A stretch of DNA of 34,701 bases, taken from contig NZ_FUYP01000031.1 of the NCBI RefSeq assembly GCF_900168005.1, positions 1-34,701 on the forward strand, read 5' to 3'. Position 1 is the first letter of the stretch. Each line of letters starts with the position of its first letter. The DNA comes from Sphingopyxis flava. GTDB lineage: Bacteria > Pseudomonadota > Alphaproteobacteria > Sphingomonadales > Sphingomonadaceae. Both the position numbers and the translations under genes were made by a program. Positions 18,564 through 26,841 of the stretch are shown here, one piece after another. The notes beneath the pieces were generated by a model that ran no database searches, was not told the origin of the DNA, and saw nothing but the letters and a program-made list of their open reading frames with translations.

Positions 18564-21500
18564 TCAAGCACTGGCTTGAACCTCGATTGTCTGCCCAGAA
18601 GTCACCATGACGATCAGCCCGCGTTCGGCGCCGGTCATGTCGAGATAGGCGCGAACCTGCGCGCGATAGTGCTCGATCGTCGGCGCGGTCGGCTGCACAT
18701 CGCTTTTCCAGTCGATCACGACAGCAGGCTTGCCGTCGCTGTCGAAACTGGTCGCATCGGCAATACCGACCGTCGCCTCCTGAACCCCTTCGACGTTTAC
18801 CGCCGCATAGACGGTCAGTTCAGGCACGAGACTAGGCCGCAGCTCGGCAATTTCCGGCAAGGTGAGGGTCCGCACCACACAGCCGGCGAGTTCGCTCGGG
18901 CTCAAGCCTTGCGCAGGATCGTCCATCACCGGCTTGCCGATTTCCGCGATCAGTGCCCGAGCCCGATCGCCTAACGCCGCCTCATCGGGATCGGTCTCGC
19001 CGGTCAGCACCTCTTCAAGCAGCTTATGGAGGATGAGCCCGCGCTCGCGCCCACCCTGAACGCCAAGCGCCGGCCCTTCGTTATCGGGCTGGCCGTCACC
19101 GCCAGACGCCCAGACCTCCACGGCTTCAGGCGTCAGTACCGGGCCGGCGTTGCTTTCATCGCGGCTCGGCGCGAGCCAGACCAGACGCTGGCGCTTATCG
19201 AGGATCGCAGCGGCTTCGGCGGCAAAGCTATCGCGGGTCTGGGCGTTGACTGCTTGTGCCGCTGCTGCGCCCATCCCTTCGGGCAGATGCGAAAGATCGA
19301 GCGCCGGCAGTTCGGCGAGCGACAGATCGACCAGCGAAATCCAGGCGGACTTGGACTGCGCCGCATCAAGACGCGGCAGCACCAGCAATTCGCGGGCACG
19401 GGTCGCCGCGACATACCAAAGACGGATACGTTCGCGGTCGAGTTCCGCTTTCTCGGCCTCGAGCACCGCTTCATAGCCTGCCGGCTTCACGCCGAAGACC
19501 GGGCAATAGAAGGTGTCGCTGTCGCGGTCGGTGACGGCGTTATCGGGCGCCTTGATCCCCGTCATCGTGTTGATGGGGACGACGATCGGCCATTCGAGCC
19601 CTTTGGCGGCGTGCATGGTGTATAGCGCAACCGCTTCTTCCTGCGCGTCCGGCCGCCCTTCGACGGCGCGTGCCTCATCGGTCCAAGCCGCCGTCATCGT
19701 TTCGGCAAAGGCGCGCAGGCCGCGTACCGCAAATGCCGAGGTTAGGCTCAGATAGAGATCAACATTGGCGAGCGCGCGCTCGGCCTGGCCGCGGTGACGC
19801 GCCATGAGGATGGGCCGGACCCGCAACGCATCGATTGCCTGGGACAGAAGCTCATGCGGCGTTGTGTTGTTGCTCTGACGCTGGAGTGCCTGGAGTTTTT
19901 CGATCGTGGCACGGGCCAGCGGATGCGCGATGTTGGCCGGATCGACGCCAAGGTCGAGGCGAGGAAGTTTGTCAGGTGCATCCTCGGCGCGGGGCAGCGC
20001 CCAGATGATGTCCAAGAGTTGCTCTTCGGTGAGACCGACAAGCGGCCCACGCAGCAGCGCGCCGAGCGCCAGCGTGTCGCGGCGATCGGCCAAGACGCGG
20101 GTGAGCGCGATCAAATCCTGAACTTCCTGGCGGCGGAACAGGCCTTTGCCGGCCTGCGTCGCGACCGGGATGCCATAGCGCTCCAGGGCTTCCTCATAGC
20201 GCCACAGGTCGCTGCCGGTGGGCGCAAGCAAGGCGATATCGCCCGGGCGGCACAGGCGCCCGGCGCCGGTGCGCCGATCGAGAATCATCTCGCTGCCGAT
20301 AAGCCGGGCGCACATCTGCGCGACGGCTTCGGCCTCGCCATCGCGCTGTTGCTCGGCCGACGCTTTGCCGTCTTGGCCGGCGACCGCGACATCGAGTGCC
20401 GCGATACACAGCGCTTCCCCGCGATCAGCGTGAAACGAGTCGAGCGCCGTGAAGCCGGGTTGGCCGTCACTGGAGAGTGGCCCCTCGAACCGTTCGTTCA
20501 CGAAGGTCAGGATCGGCGCACAGGACCTGAAATTGGTCGAGATCGACAGGACGCTCTTCTCGTCCTGGGCGACAAACGCCTCGCGGGCGCGGACATAGGC
20601 CGAAACATCAGCGCCTCGGAAACGGTAGATCGCCTGCTTTGGATCACCCACGAGGAAGAGGGCGCCGGGACGGATGACGAAACTGGCCCAATCACCGGGT
20701 TCACCAGCCTCGGGCGGTTCACCGCACAGGCGCCAGAAGATCTCGGTCTGGAGCGGATCGGTGTCCTGGAATTCATCGACCAGCACCTTCGCGAAGCGGC
20801 CGGCCAGCGCGCGGCGCACGTCATCGTGGTCGCGCAGGAGGCCACGCGCCGCGAAGATCAGATCGTCAAAATCGAGCAGCGCGGCGGACCGCTTATAATT
20901 CTGGAAATGGTCGAGCACGGGACGCACTTCGCCGATCAGGTCGGCGAGGACGCGGCTCGCGACATTCTGGGTGAGCGTCTGCCATGCCGCACAGCATGAC
21001 GAATAGGCCGCTTCCGCTGCGAGATTGAGCCGCTCGCCGTCCGCTTTGGCGAGACCTTCGCGTTTGGCCGCATCGACCCATTTGCCCTTTTTCTTGAAGG
21101 CCAGGAACGTCCCGGCCTTGGTGCAAAGGTCGGGATGTGGCGGGACGGTCAGCAGTCGCACGAGCCCGGCGGGCGTATCGATGGCGGGGCCGCCATCAAG
21201 GCCATCCGCCATCTCCGCGAAGCGCTCAGCGAAGACCGCTGTCTCTTCTTCTACGGCCGGTGCGGTGCGTATGAACTCCACAAAATCCGCTGCCGTTGTC
21301 CGAAACGCCGCAAGATGCGGAGCGAGCAGGTCTGCCGCCGGGGCAGCGACGGTACGCCGCTTCCGGAGGTTATCGACGATCCGGTGGATGAGGCCGACCG
21401 TCTCGCCAGGGCTGTGGAGCACCATCTCCGCAATGAGGCCTCCTTCGGCGCCGGAGAGCCGTTCGCGTAGCCACGCATCGACGATCTCGATGAAAGCGAG

Positions 21501-21950
21501 GTCGGCCTGATTGCGGTCCATAACGCTCGCGCCGGGATCGATGTCGGCCTCGACCGGATAGGGTTTGATCAAGCGCTGGCAGAAGCCGTGAATGGTCGAG
21601 CAGGTGATCTCATCGATATTTGCCGCAGCGGCTGCGAGATGCGACTTGTGCTGTTTGGAGAGCCCATCGGGGAACGCGATCTTGAGTTCCGTCGGGATCG
21701 TACCGGCGGCAAGCTCGCTGACGAAATCGCGCACGCGCACAAGAAGCTCGCTGGCGGCCAGTTCGGTGAACGTCACCGCCGCGATCGACTTGGGAACCGT
21801 GCCTTGCGCCAGCATGGCGGCGATCCGGCCAGCCATGACGGCGGTCTTGCCCGAGCCAGCGCCCGCTTCGACGAGGAGCGACTGGTTATGGCTGCTGATC
21901 GCGGTGCGGCGGGCAGCGTCGTCCCGCAGGGTATTCAGAGCGGCGGTCAT
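18564..21950 (-). CDS. AddA/RecB-like helicase-nuclease (UvrD-type helicase with C-terminal PD-(D/E)XK nuclease)
   Basis: About 1128 residues. The helicase motifs are complete: motif I AGAGSGKT (29-36), Ia VTFTELAASELLVRV, STIHGFCQRLI, motif II VLVDEFQDTDPLQ (near 390), motif III VGDPKQAIYRFRGAD (near 435), motif IV STNFRS, and the C-terminal LYTMHAAKGLEWPIVV. The last 100 residues hold a RecB-type nuclease, with D in GIADATSF, the VIDWKSD core and the YRAQVRAY helix. It should act with the partner nuclease on DNA ends. The ATG at 21950 overlaps the stop of the partner gene (TGATG), so the two are coupled. Its start region differs from the housekeeping alphaproteobacterial AddA I recall, and its position beside BREX suggests defence. 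Confidence 0.88.
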   Translation of the reverse strand: MTAALNTLRDDAARRTAISSHNQSLLVEAGAGSGKTAVMAGRIAAMLAQGTVPKSIAAVTFTELAASELLVRVRDFVSELAAGTIPTELKIAFPDGLSKQHKSHLAAAAANIDEITCSTIHGFCQRLIKPYPVEADIDPGASVMDRNQADLAFIEIVDAWLRERLSGAEGGLIAEMVLHSPGETVGLIHRIVDNLRKRRTVAAPAADLLAPHLAAFRTTAADFVEFIRTAPAVEEETAVFAERFAEMADGLDGGPAIDTPAGLVRLLTVPPHPDLCTKAGTFLAFKKKGKWVDAAKREGLAKADGERLNLAAEAAYSSCCAAWQTLTQNVASRVLADLIGEVRPVLDHFQNYKRSAALLDFDDLIFAARGLLRDHDDVRRALAGRFAKVLVDEFQDTDPLQTEIFWRLCGEPPEAGEPGDWASFVIRPGALFLVGDPKQAIYRFRGADVSAYVRAREAFVAQDEKSVLSISTNFRSCAPILTFVNERFEGPLSSDGQPGFTALDSFHADRGEALCIAALDVAVAGQDGKASAEQQRDGEAEAVAQMCARLIGSEMILDRRTGAGRLCRPGDIALLAPTGSDLWRYEEALERYGIPVATQAGKGLFRRQEVQDLIALTRVLADRRDTLALGALLRGPLVGLTEEQLLDIIWALPRAEDAPDKLPRLDLGVDPANIAHPLARATIEKLQALQRQSNNTTPHELLSQAIDALRVRPILMARHRGQAERALANVDLYLSLTSAFAVRGLRAFAETMTAAWTDEARAVEGRPDAQEEAVALYTMHAAKGLEWPIVVPINTMTGIKAPDNAVTDRDSDTFYCPVFGVKPAGYEAVLEAEKAELDRERIRLWYVAATRARELLVLPRLDAAQSKSAWISLVDLSLAELPALDLSHLPEGMGAAAAQAVNAQTRDSFAAEAAAILDKRQRLVWLAPSRDESNAGPVLTPEAVEVWASGGDGQPDNEGPALGVQGGRERGLILHKLLEEVLTGETDPDEAALGDRARALIAEIGKPVMDDPAQGLSPSELAGCVVRTLTLPEIAELRPSLVPELTVYAAVNVEGVQEATVGIADATSFDSDGKPAVVIDWKSDVQPTAPTIEHYRAQVRAYLDMTGAERGLIVMVTSGQTIEVQASA

Positions 21951-24613
21951 CACTGGGCCTCCCAAACCAGAGCGGCGTCGCCGACGAGGTCGGTAGCAGC
22001 GGGTGTTTTGCGTTTGCAGTAGGTAGCCCCGGCATTGGCGGGCAGCGCGAAGGCGAGATCGTCATATGTCCCGCCGGTATCCGGTCCGATCAGCGCATGG
22101 CCTGCGCTCAGGCTGGCGCTTGCGGACTGGAGATAGCCGGTAAGCTCGGCAAGCGTCGCTTCGGGGTCGACGAGCTGAAGATCGGTCTCGGTACGCGGAT
22201 AAAGCAGCGAGGCGCTGATCGACACCTCCGCCCCCAGAAGGGCTTTTACGGCGAAGGCATAGAGGCAGCGCTGCAACTCGCGGCCACCGTCGATACTGAT
22301 ATCATCTTTCGGCGGTCGACCAGTCTTATAGTCGCGGACAAGCGCGCGCCGTCCATCGCCCGAAAGATCTAGCCGGTCGATATAGCCTTTAATTGCAAAC
22401 CCGGTTCCGGGGATCGCGACCGGGGTTGCTCCATCCCATGGACTTTCGGCTCCGGTCTTGGGTTCAGCACCGCCAAAGGCGACTTCGCCGTAGGAACGAG
22501 CATCCTCCAGATGCTCGCCGCGATAGGCGAGTGCGCGTTGGGCAAGTGTGCGGGCATCATCGAGAGTGCGCCGCCAAATAACTGGCGGCGGGACGGCCCG
22601 CTCGCTTTCCCAGACGCCCGCAACATTCGCTGCAGCGGCTTCGATGGCGGCAGTAACCTGCGCATCGTCGGCATTGGCGAGGCCGCCATTCGCTTCCAGA
22701 TCCTGAAGCGCGAGGTCGAGTGTCATGTGGACAAGATCACCCATCGACAGCGCGTCGAGCACCAGCGGGTCGGTGCCGCTCTCAGGCATCTGCAAGCGCA
22801 TGCCATAGCGCCAGACGAAGCCCAACGGGCTACGCAGGAGCAGCCTCAGCGAGCTCGCCGACTGCACCCGTGCAAGGATCTCGAGCAGCAGCGGGTGGTC
22901 CGCGCGAACCAGTCCATCGTTCGGCGTGATCTCTATGCGATGCCAGTTGCGCCAAGCGGTGATTGCACTGGACGCCTGGCTGTCGCTGGCGAATTCGTCT
23001 GGCCGCGCCATCAGGCGGTCCGTTTCGCTGAAGGCATGTGCAGGTACAGCGTTTCGGCCGATGTAGCGTTCTTCAGTCACTGGCCCGAGCAATGCGCTGC
23101 GGCCAAGCAGGCGCCCTTCGCTGTCGCGCCGCGCACGCGACAGCGTGATCTCATTTTCGGTCGTCGCCAGAATGGTCGCGAAATCGCGCCGATCCGCAGC
23201 GCCGATCGGCAGAGGATCGAGTTCGGCAGTGGGAATGATATGATCAGAAATCAGACGATCTTCGGAAATTGCGCGAGGCCAGCGTGAGGAGTTGAGCCCG
23301 ATGAGGCGGACATAGCGGCGCGGCGATGCCGCGAGTGCGCTTGCGGGCATCCATGCCGGCGATACGCAGGCTTCCAAGCCATCATCCTGCTTCAGGCTTT
23401 CAAGCGTCGTATCAAGCGACACCGAGGGGCCAGCAAGTAGTGCCTTGCGCCAGATTGAGAGCGCACGGCCGGTCAGGAACGTAGCGCCGATCTCGTCGGC
23501 TGCCATATGCCCCTTGGCGAGCAGATCGACGATCCCGCGCAGCGCTGGCGTATGATCCTGCTCGTCAGGCCAGTCCGCAGCTGTCAGGCGAGCGAGCAAC
23601 CGATCCCAAGCGCTGAGGGAGGCCAGCGGCGCATCGGCAGGCAGAACGCGCAGCCACCCCTGCGGCAACGACTGGAACGGGCCGGTCTCCGACCCGCACA
23701 GTGCCGCGAGTCGGCGCATGCGGGTCTGCGAGAACCCGCGGATCAGAATATCAGCGAGCGCCGCTGCGGCCTGACCGTCGCGGTTTGTGGTGACTTTGAT
23801 GCCATGGACGAAATGAAGGTCGATGTTGGCGTCTGCGCGCAGCGCGAGGAAGTGATCGTCATAGTCGCTGGTTGAGGCGGCAGCGATTGCGATGTCGGCA
23901 GGTTCGATGCCCTCCGTCACCATCAGTGCGCGCGCCCAGCGGATCGCCTCGACCGCTTCGTGATAGCCGGTGGCAGCGCTGACCATGTGCTGCTGAGGCA
24001 TCCGAGCATCGGAACGACGCACCTCGATTTCGGTCTCATCGAGCCAATCCGGAACGGGGCGCGGTCCTGCGACCCATGCGACTGGCACATGCGCCGCAAG
24101 TGCCATCAGAAGTGGGCGCCAGCTCGGCGAAAGCTCGGTGATACCGACGATCTCGACGGAACCGAGGATCGCCGGAGCATGAACCAAGCGCTCGAGCGCA
24201 GCCGACACCAGATCGGCGGGTCGCATCATACCGGCCGGAAGCTGCTGCTGAACGGCCGCCTCAAGGCGTGCGATCGACTCGAGACGTGGATGTTCATGGG
24301 CCCGCGCGGCCAAGTCGATCCCCGAGCGCCAGGCCTTGTGGAGCGTATCGACTGCGGCATCGACCATGCCCGGCAACAGTTTAATGCCATCCAATTCGCC
24401 CAGAGGCGTTTCCGGCAAGACTGCCTGGATCGCAGCGCGCAAGCTCTCGTCGTCGATCGGTCGCGTGAAACCTCCGGCCAAGCGGACTGCGAGCTGTTCG
24501 AATGAAAGAATTTGCAGGCCGTGAAGTCGCCGCCGGGCAGCATCAAGACGCAATTGGCGCATCGCCAAACGACCATGCGCGATGATCGTGCTCCGATTAG
24601 GATTGGTGTTCAC
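21950..24613 (-). CDS. AddB-like PD-(D/E)XK nuclease, partner of the helicase-nuclease
   Basis: About 887 residues from the GTG at 24613, which has GGGGGAAG about 6-8 bp upstream; a TTG two codons earlier (24619) is also possible. The long N-terminal part is a helicase-like fold without a recognisable Walker A motif, as in AddB. The C-terminal nuclease is clear near residue 740: GYIDRLDLSG, ALVRDYKTGRPP and ELQRCLYAFAV provide the D, D-x-K and Q-x-x-x-Y elements. The four-cysteine iron-sulfur set of classical AddB is not evident; I see one C near the end (TYCKRK). First gene of a leftward operon, divergent from the BREX operon across a shared regulatory region. Confidence 0.85.
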   Translation of the reverse strand: MNTNPNRSTIIAHGRLAMRQLRLDAARRRLHGLQILSFEQLAVRLAGGFTRPIDDESLRAAIQAVLPETPLGELDGIKLLPGMVDAAVDTLHKAWRSGIDLAARAHEHPRLESIARLEAAVQQQLPAGMMRPADLVSAALERLVHAPAILGSVEIVGITELSPSWRPLLMALAAHVPVAWVAGPRPVPDWLDETEIEVRRSDARMPQQHMVSAATGYHEAVEAIRWARALMVTEGIEPADIAIAAASTSDYDDHFLALRADANIDLHFVHGIKVTTNRDGQAAAALADILIRGFSQTRMRRLAALCGSETGPFQSLPQGWLRVLPADAPLASLSAWDRLLARLTAADWPDEQDHTPALRGIVDLLAKGHMAADEIGATFLTGRALSIWRKALLAGPSVSLDTTLESLKQDDGLEACVSPAWMPASALAASPRRYVRLIGLNSSRWPRAISEDRLISDHIIPTAELDPLPIGAADRRDFATILATTENEITLSRARRDSEGRLLGRSALLGPVTEERYIGRNAVPAHAFSETDRLMARPDEFASDSQASSAITAWRNWHRIEITPNDGLVRADHPLLLEILARVQSASSLRLLLRSPLGFVWRYGMRLQMPESGTDPLVLDALSMGDLVHMTLDLALQDLEANGGLANADDAQVTAAIEAAAANVAGVWESERAVPPPVIWRRTLDDARTLAQRALAYRGEHLEDARSYGEVAFGGAEPKTGAESPWDGATPVAIPGTGFAIKGYIDRLDLSGDGRRALVRDYKTGRPPKDDISIDGGRELQRCLYAFAVKALLGAEVSISASLLYPRTETDLQLVDPEATLAELTGYLQSASASLSAGHALIGPDTGGTYDDLAFALPANAGATYCKRKTPAATDLVGDAALVWEAQ

Positions 24614-24743
24614 CGCCAACTTCCCCCTTTTGCCTTGCCGGTTCCGCTTGACGCGACTCCATCACATATATAAAAACTATACGGGCATTACAGATATGTC
24701 CATATAGTTTTTATCCCCTCGTGATGTGAAGGACCGGAAGCAG
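24614..24743. promoter_or_regulatory. Divergent regulatory region between the AddAB-like operon and the BREX operon
   Basis: An AT-rich gap in otherwise GC-rich DNA that must hold both promoters. TATAGT hexamers occur on each strand inside the inverted repeat at 24670-24714 (24703-24708 on the plus strand, 24676-24681 on the minus strand) and could be -10 elements. No convincing -35 is seen for either. A regulator bound at the repeat would cover both candidate promoters. Confidence 0.6.
24670..24714. promoter_or_regulatory. 45-bp inverted repeat, candidate operator of the WYL regulator
   Basis: ATAAAAACTATA at 24670-24681 is matched by its exact reverse complement TATAGTTTTTAT at 24703-24714. 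Extended inward, the arms 24670-24688 and 24696-24714 agree at 17 of 19 positions around a 7-bp centre (TACAGAT). Symmetry and position midway between divergent genes suggest a dimeric regulator site. BrxR-type WYL proteins are known to repress BREX operons by binding inverted repeats in front of their own gene, so the neighbouring WYL protein is the natural candidate. Confidence 0.75.
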
Positions 24744-25628
24744 ATGACCAGCGAGGGGCCAGCACTGAAGTGGGGCGTTGAACGCCGCCTCGAGTTCATC
24801 GAGTTCCGGCTGTTCTGGGAAGGCGGGGTCAATCGCTCTGACATCATCGATACATTTGACGTGTCGGTGCCGCAGGCATCGAAGGATTTGACACTCTATC
24901 AGGAGCGCGCTCCACACAATGCGCTCTATGACAAGAGCGCTCGTCGCTATGTGGCAGGCCCGGATTTCGAGCCCATCTTCCTGAAGCCTGACCCCTATGG
25001 TTATCTGTCACGCCTGCGGTCAGTCGCGGAGGGACTAATCGAACTGGACGAGTCCTGGATCACGCAGGTTCCCGATACCGATATCGCGCTGACGCCGCGC
25101 CGCGACATCGACGCCAGGGTGCTGCGCACAATATTGGGTGCGGTGCGTGACGTTCGGTCAGTCGATGTCCACTACCAGTCTATGAGCAAAGATCGGCCCG
25201 ATCCCATCTGGCGCCGCATTACGCCCCATGCCTTCGGCTATGATGGCTTTCGCTGGCATGTGCGCGGCTATTGCCACATGAACGAAAAGTTCAAAGACTT
25301 TCTCCTGCCGCGTATCCTTGATGTAGGCGAGCTTGGCGATGCTGGCGCGAAAGCCGACCAAGACGCGCTCTGGCAGGAGCACTTTGCCATTGAGGTAGGT
25401 CCGCATCCTGACCTGACCGCGAGCCAAAAGGCCGTAGTCGCCAAGGACTATGGGATGGTGGACGGGGCAGCCGTGATGACTGTTCGTTACGCAATGCTTT
25501 TCTATGTGCTGAAACGCCTCGGACTCTTGGGCGACGCCGCCCAGCTACCCGCTCGCAGTCAACATATTGTCGTCGTCAACAGAACTGACACGGTAGCGGC
25601 GCTTGAAAAGGCGGAGTTCGCACTGTGA
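24744..25628 (+). CDS. brxR: WYL-domain transcriptional regulator (BrxR type)
   Basis: About 294 residues with an N-terminal winged helix (VNRSDIIDTFDVSVPQASKD, near residues 26-45) and a central WYL domain whose signature reads GYDGFRWHVRGYC. A C-terminal extension is present. I prefer the ATG at 24744 (preceded by AAGGACCGGAAG) to the GTG at 24726. BrxR proteins sit first in many BREX operons and repress them. The gene is followed without a gap by brxA (GTGA overlap), so it is co-transcribed with BREX. The operator-like repeat just upstream suggests autoregulation and control of the divergent AddAB-like genes. Confidence 0.88.
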   Translation: MTSEGPALKWGVERRLEFIEFRLFWEGGVNRSDIIDTFDVSVPQASKDLTLYQERAPHNALYDKSARRYVAGPDFEPIFLKPDPYGYLSRLRSVAEGLIELDESWITQVPDTDIALTPRRDIDARVLRTILGAVRDVRSVDVHYQSMSKDRPDPIWRRITPHAFGYDGFRWHVRGYCHMNEKFKDFLLPRILDVGELGDAGAKADQDALWQEHFAIEVGPHPDLTASQKAVVAKDYGMVDGAAVMTVRYAMLFYVLKRLGLLGDAAQLPARSQHIVVVNRTDTVAALEKAEFAL

Positions 25629-26233
25629 ATTCTGCCGATAGCGTACAAAATTACCGTATGTCATTCAGCGTTGGTGGGCTAATGCTTAATGAGAGCATAG
25701 CGATCGCCGGCGCTTATCTACCCGGTGAGACCTGGGCTAGCGCTCGCGAACGTTTGCTGGCGCAAGGCGCGTCTTCGTTACCCAAATTGGCCTCCCAAAC
25801 CCGCGCTCTACGTGAGGTGTACGACCGGATAGGTTATCTCTCCGATGCTGAACGCCATCACCTGTTGGCAGAGGCGGATCGAACCGAGCAGCAGGCTGTC
25901 ATGTGGCTCGCGATCTGTAGGACCTATCGCTTTGTCCGGGAATTTGCGGTCGAGGTAATCAATGAGCGCTACGAATCCTGGCGGCTTGACCTAGGCTACG
26001 AGGTGTTTGATCGATTTCTCGCGGATAAAGCGGAATGCGATCCGAGCCTCGCCGCGCTTTCATCATCAACGGCTGCCAAATTGCGGCAAGTCCTGTTTCG
26101 GATCTTGCGCGAAGCGGGATTAAGGAGCGCCGAAGGCAGAATTCAGCCGGTCTGGTTGTCGGGGCGCATGAAGCGACTGATTGAGGAAAGTAATCCGTTG
26201 GATTTACGGATTTTTCCCGGGAATGGGGGATAA
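25625..26233 (+). CDS. brxA: BREX protein BrxA (DUF1819 family)
   Basis: A 202-residue protein starting at GTG 25625, which overlaps the regulator stop. The opening YRMSFSVGGLMLNES and the internal LREVYDRIGYLSDAERHHLL match BrxA of type 1 BREX. BrxA is a small helical protein reported to bind DNA in type 1 systems; its exact job is not settled. It is the first structural gene of the operon in the usual type 1 order brxA-brxB-brxC-pglX. No damage is seen. Confidence 0.9.
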   Translation: MNSADSVQNYRMSFSVGGLMLNESIAIAGAYLPGETWASARERLLAQGASSLPKLASQTRALREVYDRIGYLSDAERHHLLAEADRTEQQAVMWLAICRTYRFVREFAVEVINERYESWRLDLGYEVFDRFLADKAECDPSLAALSSSTAAKLRQVLFRILREAGLRSAEGRIQPVWLSGRMKRLIEESNPLDLRIFPGNGG

Positions 26234-26235
26234 TT

Positions 26236-26838
26236 GTGGGCACGAAAACTGATCGGCGCGCCCGCGCCGAGCACCTGTTCAGGGTGATTTCCAGCGAACG
26301 GTTCTTGCAGAAGCAAGGGTTGGGCAACGAGGTTCCCTTCTTCATCTGCGCATTCGATGCCGAAGATGGTCTGAACCTGGGCGAGGATCGCACAGATTTG
26401 ATCGCCCGGTTGGGGCATGCCGGTGTCTGCGTCCTTGATATCGATCTCTATGACCTTTCACTCAGTATCCTCAAGGACCGAGGAATCTTCGAGCAGATTC
26501 TTGAGGTGGAAGCCGAAACGGAAAAGGCGGAGCTCAAGGAGCTGTTGCAGGGCGTTCTGGACCCGCAGGCGCACCTTATACCAGAGATCGCGCGGCGCAT
26601 TAAAGAAACCCCGCACGACGTGATTTTCCTGTCAGGCGTAGGCGAGGTTTACCCCTACCTGCGGTCGCACAACGTACTCAACAACCTGCAAAGCACCGCG
26701 AAAGACCGACCAACAGTCATGTTCTTTCCGGGAAAATACACGCACGCGTTGGCGACCGGAGCATCGCTGGAATTGTTCGGCTTGCTGCATGACGACAAAT
26801 ATTACCGCGCGTTCAATATCATGAATTACGAGGTCTGA
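26236..26838 (+). CDS. brxB: BREX protein BrxB (DUF1788 family)
   Basis: A 200-residue protein with GTG start at 26236, two bases after the brxA stop. The segments ERFLQKQGLGNEVPFFICAF and HDVIFLSGVGEVYPYLRSHN followed by VMFFPGKYT are characteristic of BrxB. In type 1 BREX it is an essential component of the defence and methylation complex, without a known catalytic activity. Length is normal. brxC follows after 3 bp. Confidence 0.92.
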   Translation: MGTKTDRRARAEHLFRVISSERFLQKQGLGNEVPFFICAFDAEDGLNLGEDRTDLIARLGHAGVCVLDIDLYDLSLSILKDRGIFEQILEVEAETEKAELKELLQGVLDPQAHLIPEIARRIKETPHDVIFLSGVGEVYPYLRSHNVLNNLQSTAKDRPTVMFFPGKYTHALATGASLELFGLLHDDKYYRAFNIMNYEV

Positions 26839-26841
26839 CCG

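Noticed and set aside
19794..20999. 401-codon frame on the plus strand
   Set aside because: It lies wholly opposite the AddA-like helicase gene, has no motif or ribosome site, and reflects GC-rich antisense openness.
18564..24613. Housekeeping addBA repair operon
   Set aside because: Gene order addB-addA is the same as in alphaproteobacterial chromosomes, but the sequences differ from the housekeeping type I recall, the pair is embedded in mobile DNA, and it is divergent from BREX. Only a phylogeny would settle it, so it is kept as defence-linked with this caveat.
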